From: Gelatoporia subvermispora B | Lineage: Eukaryota > Basidiomycota > Agaricomycetes > Polyporales > Gelatoporiaceae | Reading direction: 5' to 3' | Length of the DNA stretch: 64,000 nt | NCBI GenBank assembly: GCA_000320605.2 | Contig: KB445793.1 | Location: forward strand, 756,556-820,555 | The notes under the pieces: generated by a model | Databases searched by the model: none | Told to the model about the DNA's origin: nothing | Seen by the model: the letters and a program-made list of their open reading frames with translations, nothing else | Translations under genes and position numbers: made by a program | Part shown: one piece after another, positions 47,001 to 58,323 of the stretch | How positions within the stretch are numbered: the first letter of the stretch is position 1 | Layout of the letters: every line of letters starts with the position of its first letter

Positions 47001-49841
47001 CACGACTTACCACCGACATTGAAGCTCGTACGCCCATGTTTTCGAGATCTGATCGTTGTTGTTTAGCTATCATGTCCACGTGGTGGTTGGGCACGACTGA
47101 CATTTAAGATGAATGGGACTCATGGCGCGGAGATAGCAGTGCGTCATGTCCTGATGGAAGCTGAGATCCTGAACAACGGAATGGGTATGATCCACGTACG
47201 AGAGGCGTTTCAAGGTCCTGCTTGCTTCTGACCACGAGACGAGCAGTCGGCTGCCCTCTGTCATACAGAATACGTACTTTGTCTATGTTGCGGTGTGAGA
47301 TGAGATGTGAAGTGGAGAAGAAAACGTGGCGTACTGAGCGCATACAGGGTGCGTGCCTACAAGACAAATGAGAAGACGTCATTTCTCTAAGACGCTCAAG
47401 GCTCACCTGAGCAGGAATGTCGCCTGCAGGGAAGTGCAAACCTCGGAAGAGGTCATGCGTCTGATTCCAATCAACTAGTTCTGCAACAACCTGACCGTTC
47501 CAGAGTTCGTCGAACTGATAGACCAGAACGCGGTGGAACTGCGTCAAGTCCTTGATGACACCGGCTGTGACCTTCAAGAAAGTCTCCAAATCTGGAGCAG
47601 CCCCAAGTTGCTCGTTGATCTGCGCCATCACTGCAAACACGTCCATCATACCCACTGCACCTCCTCCGCGGCGTTGACGAGCCGCGCTGCGGCGGAAACG
47701 AGAGCCGCCCCTGTCCATCCCTGACGCAGCCGATACGGGGGAAGAGGGTGCTTCTCCAAGGGTTTGTCTAGTCCGGCGCAATCTTTCCAGAGCCAGTAGG
47801 GGCTTTGAACGACTTGTCGTGCTCTCAAGGATGTCCTCGGCGCTCGGCAGCCATTCGTCCGAACCAGGTAGACTGTACGGAGAGCTGGAGCTCTGAGAGG
47901 AGGAGGTAGCCGTGATGCTTGCGATGACCGAGGGGTCGCAACTACCTGGACTTGAATTGGAATCCGAAGGTGTCACCATCGCGTCCGTCTCGCCAGATGT
48001 GGTTGAAACAAGAGTCCGACCGGAACTGTTTGAGGTAGATCCGGAAGCGTCCGAAGGCGAAGAGACCCCAGAACGCACAGACGCTTCTTCAGAGATGAGA
48101 GATGGGTATAGGGGGTTGAAGACATCTCTCTCGAGTTCAAACTCCAGAATAATGAGGCTGTAATCCGGCGACCTCCCAATCCCTGCGCTTCCCGACCCTG
48201 TCGTGTTTGGGGGTGCGGTCATCTCAGGTCGGTGGGCGGCACACCAGACAGTCCAGTGACGTCTCCTTTGCTCATCTTGGTTTGCATCTTCGACCAGTGC
48301 AGTGCCTGGTTCTCCCCATCCGGATAGCATGAAAACGTGAAGGTTCTCCGCTTGTTCCTCAGGAGTGAGTGATGGGTCACTCAAGTACTGAATGTTGTCG
48401 AACAAAACATCTGCTTGGTTGTCCGGGAGTGTCTGACTGAAGCAATCCATGGCGAAGAGATACTTGGGGGAAAGACCCAAGAGTTCCGTTGAGTTCTGGT
48501 GGGCCGTAGCACAGATTTAGAAGAGACTATACATGATGGAAATGATTTCACCTCTGAGACTTGTCGAACAACAAGATTCCCCGTCTCCTCATCCTCCTCT
48601 ACAGCAATCAAGATACCAAAGCCTTGCACGGCGCCGGGAGCCCGGATAGGCTGCAACGTATGAGAGATAGGTGTGCAGATATGTGACATTGACGTACCTC
48701 ATCTTCACATTTCGTCAGCTCGCCCTCACGGCCTACGATGAGGTGATGACCATCTTCGTCCTCAACGTGTTGATATCGGAACGTCACGTGTGGCACTCCC
48801 GAACCCGAAGATCCCGTCATGCTACTTGATGAGCCACTCATAGACGGCAAAGGCGACGATGGTCGAGAGGCCTGGTCAGACGAGAGCTGCATGGCCTCCA
48901 CATCGTTTTGAGCCGAATTCGCAGACTGAGCCGGAGAGGTCACTGGGCATTCTCCTGAAATGCGGCTAGTGCGGCCTCTCGCAGACGATCCCACCGATCG
49001 TGAACCATGAGACGAGGATGGTCTGGTTCCGATGGGCGGTAGGTGTACAATACCAGACTGAGAGAAGTTGGACGGTGAGGAACCCCTGCTCAACTCGGGT
49101 GGCCGCGGCAGAACACCCGGTAGAATGGAAGCGGTAGGGGCAACAACAGAGAAACCTTCTGCAGCAACTTCTGAAATTTGGGTGGGACGTCGAGGCTTGT
49201 AATCTGGTTCCTCATCTGATTCGCTCGATGTCCTGCTAGGAAGGTAGATGACAGGTTCCCCAGATGGTCCAGCAACGAAGAACATATCTGCGCTATTCGA
49301 TGGAGTGTTTGAGTCTCTCAGAGGTGACTCAGAGGGTGACGTGGTGAACGTCCGTGGTGCCAGAGGATTCTCGTCCTGAGGAAAGTCGCGAAAGTTGGGC
49401 GTCCTATGCCTGTGCTTCCGCCGCCTAGAATGGACGTCATCCTTTTCACTTCCGCTTCTCGGATTAGGGGGTCTCCGGGGAAACTCCGCGGACCGTTTGG
49501 ATGTGTTGTCTACACTGGCGGACGGTTGAGAGCCGCCCTGCCCGGCACTCAGCCCTTCGTTGGCTGACGAGGCGCTAGCTGCATGTATATCGCCTTCGGG
49601 CACCGTCGTCGGTCTGACGTAGTCTAGAACATATGATTAACGCGCGGTATTCATAGATGATAGGAAGAGACAGGAGCGTACTAGAATCTCCTTGTCTCTG
49701 ACCAGTAGGAGCTGCCGCCTGCACGCCGCTCAGAAGCGACCGCACGGGGTAGACATAGGAAGTCGTCGGAACGCTCGGCGTCGTGTGTTGAGTCGTCCTT
49801 GGCGTTTCCTTCACTTGACGGGCATCGTCTTCGGTTGTCAT
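44084..49841 (-). CDS. Fungal phytochrome hybrid histidine kinase
   Basis: Red/far-red photoreceptor kinase (fungal Fph type), PAS-GAF-PHY-HisKA-HATPase-REC. First exons: 49841-49682, 49623-48698, 48650-48552, 48495-47407, then about a dozen short ones; roughly 1,500 residues. A disordered Ser/Pro-rich N-terminus leads to the bilin-binding Cys (codon 48707-48709) in ELTKCEDE, followed across an intron by PIRAPGAVQGFGILIA. GAF: FHRVLVYQFDELWNGQVVAE, LHFPAGDIPAQARTLYALNK (usually PASDIP), and THCYLRAMSPIHLKYLENMG. PHY: PRTSFRIWSETV tongue motif. Kinase: LLSNASHEVRTPLNHIINYL with phosphorylated His at 46051-46053, then DTGCGIPSEKLESIF and GLGLAVVARIVEQLGG. Receiver: RILIVEDNDINRMILSKRL, Asp at 44473-44475 in CVLMDIQMPLLNGYEA, Lys in ILKPIDF. 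A 320-residue Ser-rich insertion interrupts the PAS-GAF linker. I did not verify every phase after exon 4. Confidence 0.93.
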
Positions 49842-51358
49842 GAGCTGTGTGCTGATGGTAGGCGTACAACTCGGACAGGCGTACGGTCCAAAGGTGTGCG
49901 GGTAAGATCAAGCTGTTGGCCTTCCGCAATTGTAAATCTAAGTCGAAACTAAATCCCACTCTGGCTCAAATTCGGCAGGGCACATGTCTTTTTTGGCAAT
50001 TCCGAAATGATGTCACCGCAATAATGATTTAGGCTAGGTCGACCGCGGGCCCTCCACAGATTCCACGACATCGACGCTTGTTTGCCGCCGGTATGTCCGG
50101 TTCAGACTCGTCTCTCACCGCGCAGAGCAGCACCCTCGGAGCATTTTGAATGGTCCCGGCTGTCACCCTCAAGCGGCGTATACCAACATGCTCACACTCG
50201 CTTCGGTCGGCTGACATCTCGTGCTGGATGTGGTGGAGTGTGGCGCGCAAACACGTCTGATTTAAAACAGCTGAGTCTCCACGAGGTCCTGGCTGCGATG
50301 GCATGGTGCTGCGCGAACAGGCCTGCTGAGTGCTGACAAAGAAGAATTCCCGTGCTCAAATGACTTTAGGACCGACGTAGCCTGGTTTGACCGACCCCAG
50401 ACGTCAATATTCAATCAGCACTCAAGAGTAGCCACAAGCGGCTGAGACGCATGTGTGTGATGTTCGCGACGAGCAAATTGTGCGTTCACTGGAACGATTC
50501 CGGTGTGATGGTTCTATGTATCTCTACACGCCAACTCGCTGAAGACGGTTAGAATCCGTAGCCGGCATGACCCGTGGCTGGCACAGGTGCCTTTCATTGC
50601 GCATGCGTCCTTCTTCATCGTCATCACACGCAACTTGCGACGAATTCGCTGCGGAAGTGATACCACGAGGACCTCGCGAGTAACGTGTAAACATGTGTTC
50701 ACTGGCCGTCCTGAAGCACGGCAGCAAAAACTCGCAGCTCCTATGCCCGATTCTAACGCCAAGTACTCGTACGTCAGTGCTGTATGAGCGTGGTGGCAGT
50801 GCAGCAATGATCCTCCTTAGTAGCGGGAGCACATACAATGGTGCTCTGTTTAGCCTCCCTTAGCTCGGTAATGCACGTCATTAAATAGCCTCAATACTAC
50901 TGGCCAAAAGTACTTACTCGTAGCGTCTGTTCCGGTGCCACTCAGGCCCAGATGCCTCCAGGCGGATAGATCCGCGAAGGTAAGTTGGTATGTACGTCCA
51001 ACTGTCGCCTACGTGGTACCTCAGTGCGTTCCAGCACTTTGCTGCCGTTACAACAGCAGGTCCTCCATGATCGACGTCTATATCGCTCAACAAAATTGAG
51101 CGCCCCCGGGAGAAATGGAGACGGATGCTCGGCCGAATGATGCCGACATCTCCTCTGTTACCGTGTCATTGCCGAGCGAACGGGTCGGTATCTCGCACAC
51201 TCTCCGGCAGCTTCGCGAGCGCAACATGAGGTCGTCTCTGTTTCTTCTTCACCAGTTCCTTACGTCTCACGACCGTACGACCTGCACGACACTGTACTAT
51301 AAGAGCCTGCTCGACGATGAAGGTCAGCCAGCACCTTACGACTTTCCACTCAGACGAC
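49842..51358. other. Divergent region, phytochrome / MFS transporter
   Basis: 1.5 kb between two outward start codons. Several open frames up to about 100 codons overlap each other near 50510-50840 but have no motifs. An ATG at 51317 is in frame with the transporter and could be its start instead of 51359. Confidence 0.4.
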
Positions 51359-53578
51359 ATGGCTCTGCAAATCGACACCACTAATCCTATTCAATCCGGA
51401 CAGACATCGGAGCCATCGCCAAAGCTAGATATCGAGCATGCCTTCGTGAGCGATGATCCTCGAAGGTGGTCCAATGCTCGAAAGGTTAGATCATCGATGG
51501 TTGAATCCGTTCAGCTCAACAATTGATGTATCTTTGTCATAGTGGGGCATTGTTGCCCTGATTTCTGCTGCGTCCATGATAGCGGGTCTCAACTCCAATA
51601 TATACAATCGTAAGCTGTCCGCGAACATTTTTGTCCCTTTGCACATGCTAATGCGAACTCAACAGCTGCAATCTCGCAAATAGAGGCCGAGCTGCATGCC
51701 TCGGATGGCGAGATTAGTCTTAGCTTGTCTATCTTCATTATCATCCAAGGAGGGTTTCCCCTCATATGGAGTGCTATCAGCGAGATACAAGGACGCAAGG
51801 TACGTCCGTCGAGATCATTACTCGTCAATTACGACCGGACCCGTGCTCTAGATCGTCTACCTCGTGTCTATCGCCATTTGCACAGTCGGATGCACAGTTG
51901 CTGCAACTTCCAGGTCCATCGGTGTTCTCATCGGCTCGAGATGTCTGCAGGCAGCAGGCTCCAGTGCAGTCGTTGCGATTGGAGCGGCTACCCTCGCTGA
52001 TATCTACGAACCACACGAGCGGGGCACGATGATGGGAATTTACTACTGGTACGTCAGGGTCAGACCCGTGTCCGCCACGTTCATGCTCACGCTGCTTCTC
52101 GCATTTAGTGCGCCGCTCCTGGGCCCTTCGCTCGGTCCGATCATTGGCGGTGTCCTGACGCAGGTCTTTGACTGGCGGGCAACGTTCTGGTTCCTCGTCA
52201 TCTTCACTGGGCTATGCTGCCTCTCGTTTCTGATGTTCAAGGACACATTCCGCCGCGAGCGCAGTCTGTCGTACCAGGCGGCCGTGCGGCGGGTCCTTGA
52301 GCATCAGGCCGCACAGCAGGCGGCGCAGCGGTCCGAGACTTCGAGCATGACACATGTTGCGGGCGTCCTCGGCACTCCGGGCTCCGTGACACCCCAAGAT
52401 ATTTCGGAGGTTCAGTCCGACAAATTGTCTGGGAAGGTCACGCCGGAGGGGGAGAAGACGGTCGCGGATGCAGACGTAGAGGCGCAGGCGCCTGAGATGA
52501 AGCGCGCGCCGTCGTCCATCCCGGATGTGAAATTGTCTCTGAAAGATGTGAACCCGGTTGGGCCACTGATCCATGTGCTAAGACGGTTGAACAACATTGC
52601 TATTCTCACTGCATCGGGTATGTTTCATGTTACTTGCACTTGACACTGGCTGACTGACTAACTGACTGCCTTCAGGGCTCCTGTACGCCTTTGGGTACAG
52701 TATTCTGTATACTTGCTCGCGCACGTTGGCAAACGAATATGGCTATGATGCGCTCAAAATCGGTCTTGTTCTCCTAGCATATGGGGCCGGTAAGTGCTGT
52801 GCAGTCTATGCGGTTGTATGCTGATCCGACTTCTAACTTTAGGGAGTCTCGTCGGCAGTATCGTGGGCGGTCGTTATTCGGACCATGTCTTCCGTCAATT
52901 GAAAGCGAAGAACGGCGGCATCAGCCGACCAGAGGCACGCACATGCGCCAAAGCCCTCTTTTTATTTGACTCTAGTTAACATCTTATTGCTTCTTTGACC
53001 TGACAGATGCGCTTGGAAAGCACACTTCCTGGCATGCTCTTTCTTCCGGGTGCTGTCGCTGCTTACGGTTGGATTTGCGAGGAACATGTGACTGTAGCAG
53101 CTATCTGTGTCATGCTGTTTCTCTCTGGTTTCTTCTCAATGTAAGTACTCTTATCGCATCGTCGTTGATCACACCTGAACAATCCGCATTGGTAATACCA
53201 GCTACATCTATTCGAGCACACTGGCATACATTGTCGATGCTAACGTAGGCCGCTCGTCTTCCGCGGTCGCTACCAACAGCTGCTTCCGTGGCATTACCGC
53301 ATTCATCGCAGCAGAGATTGCCATCCCTCTTCTAGTAAGTCCGCGACATTCTATACGCGCTCACTTTCCTATATTCCCTAAACACATCGGCTGTCCCGAG
53401 TGCGATGTGTCCCTAACCGCTACTACAGGACTCCATTGGAGATGGTGGGTTGTACTCCCTCTGGGCTGGACTGACGGTTATCGCCGAGCTCCTCATTGTT
53501 CTCGTGTGGTGGAAGGGAGCGGCCTGGCGAGAAGTTGCCGAGGCCAGAGAAAAGCGCCAGAACGCCAGTCGGCGCTGA
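51359..53578 (+). CDS. MFS transporter, drug:H+ antiporter-1 type
   Basis: Twelve-helix major facilitator of the DHA1 group (fungal multidrug/polyamine exporters such as Qdr). Exons 51359-51484, 51543-51609, 51666-51799, 51852-52048, 52109-52617, 52676-52789, 52843-52934, 53007-53140, 53202-53334, 53429-53578; phases give 551 residues. Family motifs: WGIVALISAASMIAGLNSNI, IQGGFPLIWSAISEIQGRKI as motif A in the loop between helices 2 and 3, RCLQAAGSSAVVAIGAATLA, CAPLLGPSLGPIIGGVLTQV (motif C, antiporter type) and DWRATFWFLVIFTGLCCLSF. A long central loop of about 100 hydrophilic residues separates the halves. The intron after exon 7 must begin with GC (GAG|GCACGC); reading on gives a stop, while splicing to 53007 restores SRPEMRLESTLPGM. 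Substrate unknown. Confidence 0.92.
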
Positions 53579-53853
53579 GGCGCACACGCTATAGACTTCC
53601 TATTCCTATTTCTCTGCTGTCTAGAACTTGTCTATTGGATGATCTCTGTATATATGTACTCAAATATGTAGATGTGCAGCCGCATCACAGACACAGATCC
53701 GACAGAATATTTGAGCGCGAAGCGAAGCAATGAACGCAAGGGTATAGTACAACGCAGCGAGTCGTCCTCTAAGGTCGCCCATCCCAAAGTACAGAGTTCA
53801 GGACTTGTTGTTAGCCGGGGGCCTACTGATTGGTACCGACTGCTTCATGTGGG
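53579..53853. other. Short convergent spacer
   Basis: 275 bases between the MFS stop and the stop of the small secreted protein on the other strand. No feature seen. Confidence 0.4.
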
Positions 53854-54090
53854 CTAGCCTCCATGCGGCCGAAGTTTCATCAGCCTTTCCAAGTGGTCAG
53901 TTGGTGCACAGGAACCGCTAGATGGCATACTTACGCGAGGGTTAGGGTAATTGATACCTACACCTAGATGTTCGTGGCTTCCCGCAATGCCGGGGAGTTT
54001 CGCATCCACCGGTGAAGAGAGAGTAGGAGTGGCAAGTAGGCAGATCGCGACAACAGCGATGAGTGCCATCCTGTAGACTCGAGTGAACAT
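53854..54090 (-). CDS. Putative small secreted protein
   Basis: A 78-codon frame opening MFTRVYRMALIAVVAICLLA, a good signal peptide with a likely cleavage after TPTLSS. The remainder, PVDAKLPGIAGSHEHLGVGI plus NYPNPR, is hydrophilic and has no motif I know. A strong 5' splice site (CGC|GTAAGT) directly after NPR suggests the reading beyond it may be intronic, so the C-terminus is uncertain. There is no other support, so this is a weak gene call, though the signal peptide is hard to get by chance. Confidence 0.5.
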   Translation of the reverse strand: MFTRVYRMALIAVVAICLLATPTLSSPVDAKLPGIAGSHEHLGVGINYPNPRVSMPSSGSCAPTDHLERLMKLRPHGG

Positions 54091-55230
54091 AATCGTAGAA
54101 GTGTGTTGTCTGATGTACGTGTATAGCTCGGATGTTCTGGGGTGTCTATGTGAGAGATGCCTGTGTACAACATGTTTTGCCTGGGGCGTAGTAGCCTCTC
54201 ATAACGATCCAGACCAGGTTTGGCAGCCGCACGCTGCGATCGTGATGCTCGCCGGAGATGCCGATCCAGTTTGTACCGTACGTAGTAGGCGAGGATGTCC
54301 CAAGAGCTAGAACCGATTGGTTATGGACTTCGTGGCAGCTATGTACACGTATCAACGCGGCATACTATCCAAGTCAAAAGTGGCGAAGTGAGTCACTCGT
54401 TGGGCCTAGTTTTTTGCACAGACGCGCGACCTGAACGCGAACGCGCACAGTAATATCGTGGGGTTCAGATACAGTTCAGTTCACGTATTCGGTAGGTCCT
54501 ACCCTGGCTTCATTTTTGCGCCGTGGATGCAACTTGGAGGGAGCTGAGCGCAGATGGAAACTCCATCGCATGACTCGCGTGGACGGGTGTGCGAGAATGT
54601 CATGTGATCGAAACGCGTCGCGTCATAGCTGCGTGTCGCGTCAGACGTGTACCGGCGGTCCCTCTCGACCTGACGCGGCTTTCCTCTCTCGCGACTCGCG
54701 CACGCCCAAGTTCGTGAGGTTTCTACACAACTTCTACACTTCTTTTCGATTTTTTAGACTTTTTGCAAGGTTTACGTCAGATTCTCAACCTTCAAGTTGG
54801 AGAACGTAGGTCATACTTGAGTGCATTCAGTCCGCGTGATATTCGAGTTGAGCTAGACAAGACAGACAGATAGATCCATAACGTGTCCAGCACACAACCT
54901 GCGATGAGCTTGCACCAAATGAGACAAAGCTCAACTCCTAATGTAGTCCTGCGAGCGTCCGTATATTCCGCACATCTTGTATACATGCCCATTTCCCTAG
55001 GCCATATACTCTGGGCCAGCCGCGTGCGGTGTAGACGACATGTTAAATGCAGTCCCACATTGCTCAGCAAGATGATGCTATTGCCATTGTCAGTGAGCTT
55101 CCAGCGTAGATTGCCCGAGCACTAACATTGGTTACGATGACCGTAGCCGCCCCAGCGCTGCTGTATCTCATAGCCAGTCGTGCACCAGTAACCTGCTATG
55201 ACCATGTGAGCTCGCTCAGTGTCCTTTCTG
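54091..55230. other. 1.1 kb without a recognised gene
   Basis: Short frames only. A T-rich tract (TTCTTTTCGATTTTTTAGAC) lies near 54740-54760. No family similarity on either strand. Confidence 0.4.
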
Positions 55231-57187
55231 TTAAGATGATCGACTAACTTGATTAGCGGCAGGCGCAAAGTGTAGGCTTCCTATTGCTACCGTGTTCGGC
55301 AGAGCAGCTCGAATTCCCCCACGCATATTCAGTCTGTTAGCGTCAGTATTGCTCTCGCATGTAGACCCAAAATAGCCATACGTCATCAAGAGTGAATTTG
55401 TAGCCACTACCGAAGTTGAATCTCGTCGAGTTAGCTTGCGAAGATCAGATTTGTGTACTCACGCTTCGATAGCAAGATATAAAAGGCGGCGGCAATCAGG
55501 GTTTTGGGCAACGCCATTTTCTGTGGAAATTATTATGAGCAAAGACAAGTGTGCTCCAATTGACTGGGCTACGTCACCGTTACAAGACTCATGATTGCGC
55601 AGATGCTATAATTCGACTAAGTGAACTCACGATCACGTTGCTACATGCTACTTACGATGTGACTGTTCCGGTTGTGATGCCGAAGACTATCAAGCGTTGG
55701 ATAATATTATTCGTCCTTTTGGGAGTTTGAATAGAAATAAATGAGTTGTGGCATCACTTACGTTGCGAAACCACTCCTGGAACTGTGCAGCAGATAGGTG
55801 GTTGGGACGGTGATGGCTACAATATTGGCCACACCAACAGCAGCTAGAATATAAGCGTAATCCTGCCATGCAACTCAGAGCTGCTAACTCCGAACTTATA
55901 TCAAGAACGAACTCACAAGGAGCTTGCTTGTTTCACATATCGAGCCACATCTCTTCCTGCACTGCTCGTGAGTCGCAGCACATGATCATAACTCATGTGC
56001 CCCACATTTCTGTGTAGTAAACTTAGTGCTACGAGTTAGTAGTCGAACATAGATCGGGAAAAGACTCACGAATTTCCGTAGAGAATGATGCAAGAGTCAG
56101 CACCGCCTAGGAGGGGTTATGTGTGTCGCGCGTGCCCATAAGCTCTCGGAGAAGTACTGAGATTGAGATGGATCTCACCAGGGGCGACACTCGCAGAATA
56201 GATTTGCCTCCTACTGTACGTCCGGTAAGTTCTCTATACTTGTCATTGATAGGGACACGTACAATGCCAGACTCTCCACGTGAAAAACCTGATCCTCAAG
56301 TGAATCATCCTGTGTAATGGATGTTCACCTGCGCTCACCCTTGCACAATCAGGGCGTTGACGGCCTTATCTACAGGGTCAGCGCAATACACGCATAAAAA
56401 TTCAGCGAACGAACGGTAACTAGAACCTGAACCTAAGATCGCTAGGGTCACCTTATTCTCTATCAGGATGAATGGAATATAAGTACCTCACTACTCCTGA
56501 TTGAAGACCCAGTCAAATTATACTGATACAACAGTTTAGACTTCAAAGCAAGCACTGACCACACGATCCGGAGTAAGTTCAGAGGGTCATTGTACCAAGT
56601 GATCAGGTAGGTATAGACGGCGTGCGAGATGAGCGCCTGATGGACCGTATCAAGGAGGCTAGTGGAATTAGGTTTGCTTTGGCGTAGACTTATTCATGAA
56701 TGGAGCGAGGCGCATACAAAGAAGCGGAAACCTGATGACTCTCCTTGGTAAATCGATGACACTGGTGACTGAGAGAGGGGCGTACACTTGTTCGAAGACG
56801 CCATGTATCGCTGTATCGCTGTACAAGAGTGTAAGGCACGTGGAAATCGAAGGCAAGAAATGATAATTGCACTGTAGTAATGATAAGCCTGTGCGCAGCT
56901 TATGCCCCATAACCTGGGGAGAGAGCGTCAGCATGCTTGGACTGCCACATAGCGAATAGAGATCACGTACGCTGCGGAAAATCTAATGTGTGACATGCCC
57001 TGTTGGCAGTGAGTTAACTGCGAAGACGGCGAATCACATACAGTACGCCGATTAACATGGCGCCCAGCTAGTAAGACGCGATATCCGAGTCATAACGTCT
57101 TTTGCATCGATCAGAAACGTACAGACTTACGGTATTGTCCAAAGGGGGTACAGAGAACCTCCCGAACGCGCCAGGCGTTGTCGACAT
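55231..57187 (-). CDS. DUF6534-type seven-helix membrane protein, many tiny exons
   Basis: Multi-pass membrane protein of the large agaricomycete DUF6534 family; function unknown. Assembled by conservation: MSTTPGAFGRFSVPPLDNTL, LGAMLIGVLFSAALWGISCA, QAYHYYSRYSDTWRLRT, LLDTVHQALISHAVYTYLIT then WYNDPLNLLRIVWS, KAVNALIVQGFFTWRVWHLG, GKSILRVSPLAVLTLASFST, DYAYILAAVGVANIVAITVP then TTYLLHSSRSGFAT, TNNIIQRLIVFGITTGTVTS, ICAIMSLVTKMALPKTLIAA then AFYILLSK, LATNSLLMTLNMRGGIRAAL. About 15 exons, some of 12-25 bases. The QAYHYYS|RYSDT junction works only with a GC-AG intron. I could not resolve the exon near 55,920-56,080, so either a splice I missed or a lesion is present; it might be a pseudogene. 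Confidence 0.68.
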
Positions 57188-58323
57188 AGCGAGTCAAAAT
57201 GCGAGATCGGTTTGAGGACGTCGTGGGAGGGCGACCGGGAACTCCACAGATTGCTGAGAGATGGGACCCATCTTAAGCCCTCTTGAGAATTGGCTATCGA
57301 TGAACGCCAGGATTTATTGAGGTCTGATGACTGCAGCCTTCGTCCAGTGCTCCGAGCATATACCTAGGAAACGGGGCCTGTCATTCATTACTGAGGAACA
57401 TGTGGTCCGATCAATTTCTACCTATGTCTTGATTCTGATCCGTGAAATGCCATTATGGTCCAGGTCTTGCATTATCTGCGATGTGGAGTGGCCGAAAGAC
57501 TAGTTCTGGTATCCGCAGCCTTGCTGATGCGCCTGTTAGGTGTCAGTGAACGTCACAACCATATAGGTGGCAGTGTTCGCATTTCTGGATGTGTGCTGCC
57601 ATTTCAACAGACGACGGGTAGCTAGCGGAATGACGGGAAACGTCTGAGCTACGACTCCAGTTAGGGCAGCCCCATCGATATAGCAGAATATACTCCCGTG
57701 TACTTATTACAGCAGACGGTTGTTCGATTCCCTCAACTCAGTTTCGGCGCCTATTTTCTAGGGAATCGGCATCTCTCGGTGGAAACAGAGCCATCCACCG
57801 CAAGTGACGAGTGAGGGGAAGCCGGTACATACGCGATGCAGTGAGCAATCTGCAGTGGAAACCTCTGCGCTATCCGCTAGGTGTTGCCGTGTGAGAATAG
57901 CAGGACAGTCCTGATTGATACAACGAAGTCGATTGGGGGCCAATAACATGTCTTTCGTCTAGTACTTACTTACCAGGTCAAAAGCAGAGCGCCAGCGATC
58001 GATATGGCGCTTCTCGAGTGATGCCATTCCGCTCCCGTCGTCATATTGTGTCTAGTTCATGACTGCTGTGTGTTGTCCTCCCAGCGGCCTTGTATTAGCT
58101 GTGATGCACTGTGCTCACTGCATTCCGGTGCAGTAGCGATCAAGAGGTAGCCACAAATTGTCACACTTGGCGATTCTGGATCGTTGGCACAACCGAATGT
58201 CGGATTTAGGGGACTAGTTTGTGTATTAGCCTCTCCTCATGTTATCATGTCTGTAAACGGCATATTGAACTACAAGAGCACAATGCCATGTTTAGTCATC
58301 TGTAAATCGTAGTGCCGCGCTAC
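57188..58323. other. 1.1 kb upstream of DUF6534 gene
   Basis: No supported gene. A minus-strand frame starting near 58027 (MASLEKRHIDRWRSAFDL) runs into a good donor GTAAGT but I could not extend it. The last eight bases (58316-58323) are the left target duplication of the hAT element. Confidence 0.4.
58316..58323 (+). repeat. Target-site duplication, left
   Basis: CGCGCTAC, identical to 59831-59838 immediately on the other side of the hAT element. Confidence 0.88.

Noticed and set aside
57690..57745. GTTCGATTC resembling a tRNA B box
   Set aside because: The flanking bases do not pair as a T-stem and no A box or acceptor stem lies at the right distance.
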